From Thermoplasmata archaeon (lineage in GTDB: Archaea > Thermoplasmatota > Penumbrarchaeia > JAEHCK01 > GCA-020356005): a DNA stretch of 46,709 nucleotides. Below are positions 41,191 through 46,709 of this stretch, piece by piece (within the stretch, counting starts at the first letter, position 1; each line of letters starts with the position of its first letter). The notes beneath the pieces were generated by a model. That model ran no database searches, was not told the DNA's origin, and was given only the letters and a program-made list of their open reading frames with translations. The stretch lies in contig CP070629.1 in assembly GCA_020356005.1 (NCBI GenBank), positions 2,844,361 to 2,891,069 of the forward strand, given 5' to 3'. A program made the position numbers and the translations under genes.

Positions 41191-42741
41191 ATTAGTGCCT
41201 ACGATGTCATGGCTACCTTTGTTTCTATAAGTTTAATCTGGGCTTTTGTCCTATTTTTCGGGTATAAAATAATCTATAAAAGAAAATTTAAAAAATCCCT
41301 GAAAGGTTATTCGTTCATAATCCCGATTCTTGGTTTGGTTGGCATCGCTATATTACTATTCATCGGTATAAAAACCTACGAATATACCGAGAGCCCTGAA
41401 TTTTGCGCTCTTTACTGCCATTCCATGGAACCGTATGTTGATACCTATGAGGAGCCGGGTAACAATACGATTCTGGCAGTCCATTCCGAGCACGGTGTTG
41501 AGTGCGCGGAATGCCATAACGGACCGGGTATAATCGGTACAGCTGAAACCCGTATAAACGGGCTCAGTATGGTAATTTCTGAAATTACCGGTGATTATGA
41601 TCCTGATGAATTTAAAGCCCATGTACCCAACACCTACTGCGAGAAAAGCGGCTGCCATGATAATGTCGATTGGTTGATAACAACTACTGAAGGCGATATA
41701 TATCACCCTTACACAAACGAAGGCCAGAGTTCACCGGTCACGGGAGAGGGCTGTATCAAATGCCATAATCCCCGATTAGGAGGTACAGGTTTAACGAAAG
41801 CCAGCTGTTCAATATGTCACGATATCACACCAGATGAATTGGAGGCACATGAAGCCCGATCATGCGGTCATACAACCTGCCATAGCGAAACAGTCGAAGC
41901 AGGTCATAAACCACAGCATAGGCCCTACACCGATGCATGTATTAACTGTCATAACCGAAAACATCCAGAGGACGCAAGATTACCTTATTCCATCGTTGAT
42001 GATTATAGACGCGAGGGTGTAGATATCGTAGTTAAGGTTGATAACGAGTTCTGCGGTGATTGTCATAATGAAGAATATGAACTTTTTTTATCCTATGATG
42101 ACGGGCAGTGTAGAGACTGTCATGTTGAGCATAAAGTAACGACAGCACCACATGTGGACCCGGTTGAGGGAGACTATATCTGCAGTTCATGTCATAACAA
42201 ATTGGATATCAACCACAATCCCAATGACATTACATTTAGAAATTATATCGGCACACTTGAAAATGAATTTTGTTTTTCCTGTCATTCAACAGAATACAAT
42301 GCTTACATTCTGTATAATGATGGAAATTGTATTGACTGTCATTTTAACCATGATGCTTACAGCCCACCTCACATTCTACCTGATGAAAAATATGAGGATT
42401 GTTATAATTGTCATATAGAACAGAGTTTAAAACACAATCCAGCTGTAGTGGAATATGAACACTTTCCTGCATCCGAGATCTCAAATGAATTTTGTTCCAG
42501 CTGTCATTATACTCAATATGAGACATTATCTGATAATAATGATGTCAACAAAAAACATTTCAGAAGAAATTGTGTTGATTGTCATGGGGCCCATTACGAA
42601 GTTCAGGTAGATTTTGATAAATGCACGAAATGTCATGGCGACAAAATCACACCTATTCATACCAAAGATACATATTCTTGTATGTATGAAGGCTGCCATG
42701 ATTTGAATAAATTTAATAAATACGTCCATGAAGCAAAATAA
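41191..42741 (+). CDS. Membrane-anchored NapC-like multiheme cytochrome c, up to 17 hemes
   Basis: 516 residues if begun at ATT 41191, 510 from ATG 41209. Two membrane helices, then a first heme site FCALYCHSMEPY, a CX3CH form of the NapC/NrfH-type heme with a nearby methionine. Altogether thirteen CxxCH, one CX3CH and three CX4CH (CEKSGCH, CGHTTCH, CMYEGCH). Residues of about 285-500 are three repeats of a unit NEFCxxCH..EY....CxDCH..H....PH....CxxCH, the same unit as in the small protein at 27290. ATT is 8 bases after GGAGG (41178-41182), while ATG is 26 bases away and an in-frame TAA stands just before the ATT region. Likely moves electrons from the next-gene cytochrome b to outer acceptors such as the divergent octaheme protein. 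Confidence 0.88.
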   Translation: MSAYDVMATFVSISLIWAFVLFFGYKIIYKRKFKKSLKGYSFIIPILGLVGIAILLFIGIKTYEYTESPEFCALYCHSMEPYVDTYEEPGNNTILAVHSEHGVECAECHNGPGIIGTAETRINGLSMVISEITGDYDPDEFKAHVPNTYCEKSGCHDNVDWLITTTEGDIYHPYTNEGQSSPVTGEGCIKCHNPRLGGTGLTKASCSICHDITPDELEAHEARSCGHTTCHSETVEAGHKPQHRPYTDACINCHNRKHPEDARLPYSIVDDYRREGVDIVVKVDNEFCGDCHNEEYELFLSYDDGQCRDCHVEHKVTTAPHVDPVEGDYICSSCHNKLDINHNPNDITFRNYIGTLENEFCFSCHSTEYNAYILYNDGNCIDCHFNHDAYSPPHILPDEKYEDCYNCHIEQSLKHNPAVVEYEHFPASEISNEFCSSCHYTQYETLSDNNDVNKKHFRRNCVDCHGAHYEVQVDFDKCTKCHGDKITPIHTKDTYSCMYEGCHDLNKFNKYVHEAK

Positions 42742-42787
42742 TTATTTAAAATCAATTATTCCAAGAAATGATTCGGAGGAAAACCAA

Positions 42788-43504
42788 TTGTCTGGATTAC
42801 AAATTAGAAAAAGATCTGTACAAAAATACGATAGGCCATCAATTGTAATCCACTGGCTATTATTGATTATTGTCTCTCTTTTAATTATTACCGGCATCAT
42901 TCCATTCTTAAATTGGTTTTTCTTAGAGTTGAATGTCTATGAAGTATCTTTTAGCGAATTACCCTATTCCAGTGAGCTGCATCAGATACTTGGTTTTATT
43001 TTTGTAGTTATAATTATTGTATATTTCGGATTGTATTTGAAGACCAGCAAAAATATTGTATCCGATAATCCCCGAAAAGACATCAAGTCATTCAACCACT
43101 CGTTAATATATTTAATAGGGCTATCCGGTCGAAGAGATAAGTACGAGAATGATGTTACAATGGGGAGTCAAAAAATATTATTTATCTTATTTCTCTACGT
43201 AATAGGATTGGTTATAATTTCAGGTTTGTTATTAAGTCCCAATGCCTCTTTGATATCAGGTAATGAATTGGAACCATCATTTGAAAATGGGTTATTTGTT
43301 ACCCACATCCTGGCTATATCATTATTCATCATCCTGATAATAATTTTTATTGGCTCAATTATCAGGCGATTGGATCTGGTAGCAATAAAAATACTTTTAA
43401 TAGACGGCAAAGTCCCTCTATGGTACATTAAGAAGAATCATAGATTATGGTATGATGAGATTTTATCCGAGGGGCCACAGTTTAAGGAAAGAACTGATAA
43501 TTAA
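42788..43504 (+). CDS. Four-helix cytochrome b (copy 2)
   Basis: 238 residues from TTG 42788, preferred because GGAGG (42775-42779) lies 8 bases before; an ATG at 42728 inside the preceding gene would add 20 residues without a ribosome binding site. Four membrane helices with IHW in helix 1, LHQ before helix 2 and VTHIL in helix 4. Close paralogue of the protein at 27814, sharing TGIIPFLNW/TGFIPFFNW and the C-terminal GKVPLWYIKKNHRLWY. Paired with the NapC-like cytochrome just upstream. Its TAA and the stop of the convergent DUF2318-like gene share the bases TTAA at 43501-43504. Confidence 0.83.
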   Translation: MSGLQIRKRSVQKYDRPSIVIHWLLLIIVSLLIITGIIPFLNWFFLELNVYEVSFSELPYSSELHQILGFIFVVIIIVYFGLYLKTSKNIVSDNPRKDIKSFNHSLIYLIGLSGRRDKYENDVTMGSQKILFILFLYVIGLVIISGLLLSPNASLISGNELEPSFENGLFVTHILAISLFIILIIIFIGSIIRRLDLVAIKILLIDGKVPLWYIKKNHRLWYDEILSEGPQFKERTDN

Positions 43505-44211
43505 AAATATTTCGCACCTTTTGCCAAATCATCTGTCGTTATAGTTACACTGTTATCATCATAAGTTCTATCCAATGGAGCGGGATTACATCCGCCCTGT
43601 AATACATTAATATTTACAGATTCGAACTCCTGACCGCAGTTATTGCAGACCATCAAATCTCCCTCTTGATGATAACCCTTTTTCTCGCGGAAACAAACAT
43701 CACATGCATCAAAAGCTGCTCTTACAACACCATCTGAAGATTTCAATAGAAAGTACCTAATTTCAACTCCGTTGTGATTGTATTTATAGAAATGAGCCTC
43801 ACCGTCATCCACTTCAGTCATCGGAATTACAATTTGGTTAGTTCCGGCTTGAACATCTGTGTTTTGCGCAGATTCAGGTCCTAGGGTACTTTCTGATGAG
43901 CCGGAAAATACAAAGTAAGCCGCCAGAATAGCACCGATGACTATGATCAACCCGAAAAAAGTCAAGATATCCTGTTTTCTCTTTTTCTGCTGTTCAATTT
44001 CTTTCCGCATTTCGGATTTTTTTCTCCTTTGAGTTTTCTTTCGAGGTTGACTCGATTCTATTTCTCTATCAATGTCATCATCTGAAATGTCCAAATGCAC
44101 CCTTTCAAGATGATTTTCGAAATTTTTTGACTTTACAGATTCACCACAAAATGAACATGTCGTCCAATTGTCGTCATCTCCACTATGTTTCTTGCCTCTT
44201 TTTTTTGACAT
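43501..44211 (-). CDS. DUF2318-like membrane protein with N-terminal zinc finger
   Basis: 236 residues. A C2H2-like finger near the start (CSFCGES and HLERVH, ligands about 19, 22, 34, 39), a Lys/Arg-rich charged segment, one membrane helix (about 82-102), then an outer domain with CDVCFREKKGYHQ, CNNCGQEF and GGCNP (cysteines about 170, 173, 189, 192, 208) typical of DUF2318, proteins thought to bind iron or Fe-S and often encoded beside MacB-like ABC transporters, as here. ATG 44211 has GGGGGATAA upstream and lies 4 bases after the ABC ATPase stop; a TTG at 44226 is less likely. Role inferred: metal or heme handling together with the transporter. The zinc finger fusion is unusual. Confidence 0.8.
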   Translation of the reverse strand: MSKKRGKKHSGDDDNWTTCSFCGESVKSKNFENHLERVHLDISDDDIDREIESSQPRKKTQRRKKSEMRKEIEQQKKRKQDILTFFGLIIVIGAILAAYFVFSGSSESTLGPESAQNTDVQAGTNQIVIPMTEVDDGEAHFYKYNHNGVEIRYFLLKSSDGVVRAAFDACDVCFREKKGYHQEGDLMVCNNCGQEFESVNINVLQGGCNPAPLDRTYDDNSVTITTDDLAKGAKYF

Positions 44212-44215
44212 GTAA

Positions 44216-44947
44216 TTATCCCCCAATTTTTTTAGAAATGTTTTTTAATATCTTTTTATCAGGATTCTTGGATTTAACTCTGGTTGATTTATCTGAATAA
44301 ATCTTACCATCAATCAATTTGATTATTCGCTGACTGCGTTTAGCAATATTGATATCATGTGTGATCATGACTATCGTATGACCTTCTTTATGCAAAGATT
44401 CCAGGAGATCAAGAACAACTTTACCATTTGTTTGATCTAAATTTCCTGTAGGTTCATCAGCCAAAAGAATCTCTGGTTCATTCGCAATAGCTCTTGCCAC
44501 GGCAACCCGCTGTTGCTCTCCACCTGACATCTGGGTTGGAAGGTGAGTTAACCTTTCTTTTAATCCCACCCGCTCCAGTACTTCTTCTGCGTCCTGTTCC
44601 AGTGCGATACTGTGGAAATACTGAGCTAACATAACATTTTCTACCGCATTTAAATATGGTACAAGGTGAAATTGTTGAAATATAAATCCGATATTTTCTC
44701 TCCGGTATTTGGTCAACAACCTGCTGTTCAGCTTTGTTATATCCTTACCATCGACAAAAACAGTTCCGTTTGATGGTTTATCCAGTCCTCCCAGAATATT
44801 CAATAAAGTTGTCTTCCCTGACCCTGAAGGACCCATGATAGTAACCCATTCACCTTTTGAAATTGTCAGATTAATTCCATTTAAAGCGCGGGTATTATTA
44901 TCAAACACTTTTGTTAAATTCTCAGATTTTATTACTACCTTTGACAT
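44216..44947 (-). CDS. ABC transporter ATP-binding protein, MacB/LolD type
   Basis: 243 residues with every ATPase element: Walker [11 protein letters not shown]-loop [12 protein letters not shown], signature [14 protein letters not shown], Walker [13 protein letters not shown] and the switch histidine in VMITHD. The C-terminus adds a basic tail of about 20 residues. It pairs with the permease just upstream (31-base gap) and with the DUF2318-like protein downstream. MacB/LolD-type ATPases power extrusion or lipoprotein and membrane-stress tasks rather than uptake. AGAGGAAATAG precedes ATG 44947. Confidence 0.92.
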   Translation of the reverse strand: MSKVVIKSENLTKVFDNNTRALNGINLTISKGEWVTIMGPSGSGKTTLLNILGGLDKPSNGTVFVDGKDITKLNSRLLTKYRRENIGFIFQQFHLVPYLNAVENVMLAQYFHSIALEQDAEEVLERVGLKERLTHLPTQMSGGEQQRVAVARAIANEPEILLADEPTGNLDQTNGKVVLDLLESLHKEGHTIVMITHDINIAKRSQRIIKLIDGKIYSDKSTRVKSKNPDKKILKNISKKIGG

Positions 44948-44978
44948 ATTCTATTTCCTCTGGAATGAAACTTTTAAA

Positions 44979-46193
44979 TTAAATTGACCTTAGAACCTCC
45001 GCGGGTTCGATTTTTAGTGCGCGTCTAATTGGTATTATACTTGATGCAATGGTGACACCAATTGAAATCCCCAAAACCATGGGAAACACGATATAATTTG
45101 GTGAAATTGAACTCTGGAATACACTTTCGCCAATGTATTGTGCTATAAAGACCCCAATAATGAAGCCCAGAATCCCGCCAATTATACTTATAATCAAAGC
45201 TTCGGATAGGAATAAAGATGCCACTTTTCTATCCTCGGCGCCTATGGCTTTCATCATTCCTATCTCTTTTTTTCTTTCGACTACAGATGTTGTCATTGTC
45301 GTCATTACACCAAGAGCACTTGCTAATAACGCGATAATTGATATTAGTAGCATCATGCTCTCTATTTTATCCAAGACCTGCATCTGTGTGTCTGCCACCT
45401 GCTTGACTGTCTTTGCTTCCACATTCGGTAATTTACCCTCGATTTCCGCGGCAATAACATCAGTTGAACATTTATTACACAATGCGGTTACCTGTATCAT
45501 GCTTACTTTATCCTCTTTGGAAGTTATTGTCTGTAATATATCCAGATTCACAAAGATTCTATTATCGTCATCACTACCTGCTGTCAAAATACCTGTTACC
45601 TCGAATGTATAGTCCACCTCAAAATAAGTACTGTTCCCATCCTCCATTTTGATAAAAGAACTATATTTTATGTTATATAGATCTCCGATATTCAAATTCA
45701 ATTTCTCCGCAACAGTAATGCCAATAATACTTTTTTTAGTATCATTTCTATCTTCTATCCATTCACCCTCAACGGACCACCATGTATTGATGTTTCGTAC
45801 TTGATCGAACCATGTCCCTGCCATTATTACATTACTTACTTCATTTACTTCCACAACGGCAAAAAGATAAGGAGCAATTCCACGGATTCCCCTCACATTT
45901 TTACTATATTTTAATTCTTCAATTCTTACTACATCCTGTTCTTCAATATACTGCTGTTCAGAAACGGAACCCAGTTCCACATCACCAACAGAAACCTCAA
46001 TGGATTCGGTCTGCGGTAATACAACAAGATTTGGTCCAAATTTCGATAATTCATCTCCCACCTTCTCTTCAACCTGTAAAGATATAATAAGTAAAGCACT
46101 AACCATGGCAATTCCCATGATTACAGAGATTATAGCTATGCCAACTCTTGACTTTCTTTTAATTAATGACTTTCTCAGCAGTCGAAGTAACAT
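44979..46193 (-). CDS. ABC transporter permease, MacB/FtsX type
   Basis: 404 residues: one N-terminal membrane helix (about 15-37), a large extracytoplasmic domain of about 230 residues, then three C-terminal helices (about 280-305, 328-355, 368-393), the FtsX/MacB topology. It carries the family segment VVERKKEIGMMKAIGAED before the second-last helix pair and ends with PIRRALKIEPAEVLRSI. First gene of a three-gene operon with the ATPase and the DUF2318-like protein. CAGGTG lies before ATG 46193, and a TATA-like TTAAATAC about 25 bases upstream. Confidence 0.9.
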   Translation of the reverse strand: MLLRLLRKSLIKRKSRVGIAIISVIMGIAMVSALLIISLQVEEKVGDELSKFGPNLVVLPQTESIEVSVGDVELGSVSEQQYIEEQDVVRIEELKYSKNVRGIRGIAPYLFAVVEVNEVSNVIMAGTWFDQVRNINTWWSVEGEWIEDRNDTKKSIIGITVAEKLNLNIGDLYNIKYSSFIKMEDGNSTYFEVDYTFEVTGILTAGSDDDNRIFVNLDILQTITSKEDKVSMIQVTALCNKCSTDVIAAEIEGKLPNVEAKTVKQVADTQMQVLDKIESMMLLISIIALLASALGVMTTMTTSVVERKKEIGMMKAIGAEDRKVASLFLSEALIISIIGGILGFIIGVFIAQYIGESVFQSSISPNYIVFPMVLGISIGVTIASSIIPIRRALKIEPAEVLRSI

Positions 46194-46407
46194 CTATTGC
46201 ACCTGTGTATGTATTTAACATTCCTATCTTGTCACATCATTGTTGTTCTCTCAGAATCAGAATATTTCTATTACCATAATAATGAATTCTCTAGTTTTGA
46301 AAATTTTCCTATACTCAATTTTTATTTATTTTAATGTGCTTAATGAATTATATATCACAGTGTGATATTATGATTGTTATGTTTAAATTGATATATATAT
46401 GTTTTTA

Positions 46408-46431
46408 TTAACAATTGTTAACCATTGGTGA
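46408..46431. promoter_or_regulatory. Palindromic operator pair at the regulator promoter
   Basis: A perfect TTAACAATTGTTAA (46408-46421) is overlapped by a second, weaker copy TTAACCATTGGTGA (46418-46431) shifted by 10 bases, one helix turn. It lies just downstream of a TATA-like GATATATATATG (about 46390-46401) and so covers the expected transcription start of the HTH gene: the picture of autorepression. Confidence 0.7.
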
Positions 46432-46435
46432 TTTT

Positions 46436-46709
46436 ATGAAGCCTCCATGCGAAATTATAGTAACCAAAATTTTACCCAGCCTCCGGGCGGCTATTGTAAA
46501 AGTATTGATAGAAGAGTATCATATGAAGCAGACCGAAATTTCGGAGATATTGGGTATCAGTCAATCAGCCATAAGTCAATATATTACCTCCACCCGCGGA
46601 GCAGATGAAAAATTCTATTCATTATTTCCTGAAATTTCAACTTATGCAAAAACAGTGGCGGATCAAATTGTTGAAGGAGGAAATAAACAAAGACATATCC
46701 ATTTATGTG
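46436..46709 (+). CDS. COG2522-type HTH transcriptional regulator (cut by window edge)
   Basis: About 91 residues are visible from ATG 46436. The start MKPPCEIIVTKILPSLRAAI and the helix-turn-helix TEISEILGISQSAISQYI followed by TSTRG fit the archaeal XRE-like COG2522 regulators; in that family a cysteine-containing C-terminal segment follows, and the visible end IHLC may be the start of it. GGTGAT serves as ribosome binding site. The promoter carries the same palindrome as the cytochrome genes nearby, so this is the best candidate for the protein that reads it. Ligand unknown; cysteines (CE near residue 5, C at the end) could sense metal or redox state. Confidence 0.88.
   Translation, partial: MKPPCEIIVTKILPSLRAAIVKVLIEEYHMKQTEISEILGISQSAISQYITSTRGADEKFYSLFPEISTYAKTVADQIVEGGNKQRHIHLC

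Overview
The window reads as a piece of an archaeal chromosome. The support is Shine-Dalgarno sequences of the GGAGG/GGTGAT type tightly coupled to starts, TATA-box-like promoters, a Ser/His/Asp (Sec11-like) signal peptidase, a COG2522-type archaeal HTH regulator, and a large expansion of HdrA/MvhD proteins typical of methanogens and other anaerobic archaea. Multiheme cytochromes and a secreted C25-M14 protease hint at an anaerobic sediment archaeon, for example a Thermoplasmata/MBG-D-like or Theionarchaea-like lineage. That placement is inference; no rRNA gene is present to test it.

Region 1 (1-22000, all on the minus strand) is a heterodisulfide-reductase superlocus built of two parallel gene sets. 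Upstream set: full-length two-module HdrA (18971-22000), MvhD-wHTH-Cys fusion (17898-18968), HdrA (14790-17864), stand-alone MvhD (14305-14787), HdrBC/HdrD-like CCG protein (13151-14293), FrhB-like F420 protein (11869-13098). Downstream set: HdrA split into two genes (10241-11536 and 8256-10241), MvhD-wHTH (7387-8256), the Cys domain as a separate gene (7028-7387), HdrA (3994-7026), MvhD-wHTH (3163-3993), HdrA (105-3161) and the start of another MvhD at the window edge. Genes overlap by 1 base or abut, so each set is almost certainly an operon. The likely job is flavin-based electron bifurcation or electron wiring between F420, ferredoxin and a disulfide-like or quinone-linked acceptor.

Region 2 (22297-26937, minus) is one very large secreted or membrane-anchored protease that joins a gingipain-like C25 domain and an M14 zinc carboxypeptidase domain, with calcium-binding-like Asp-rich loops and C-terminal membrane helices.

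Region 3 (27290-43504) is a multiheme cytochrome c locus. Two copies of a cassette (membrane-anchored multiheme cytochrome plus four-helix cytochrome b) flank a 1535-residue extracellular cytochrome with about 13 classical and 8 variant heme-motif candidates, a small four-heme cytochrome paralogous to its N-terminus, a membrane-anchored octaheme HAO-like cytochrome, a CX3CH-containing Ig-like surface protein, a signal peptidase and three unrecognised membrane or surface proteins. A palindrome, TTAACnATnGTTAA, lies in the intergenic regions before at least five of these transcription units.

Region 4 (43501-46709) has a DUF2318-like protein with an ABC ATPase and MacB/FtsX-type permease, then the start of a COG2522-type HTH regulator whose own promoter carries the same palindrome. 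The most exciting reading is that this regulator controls the cytochrome locus as a local regulon. A second candidate novelty is a compact three-way-junction RNA predicted in the leader of the four-heme cytochrome gene (36062-36122).
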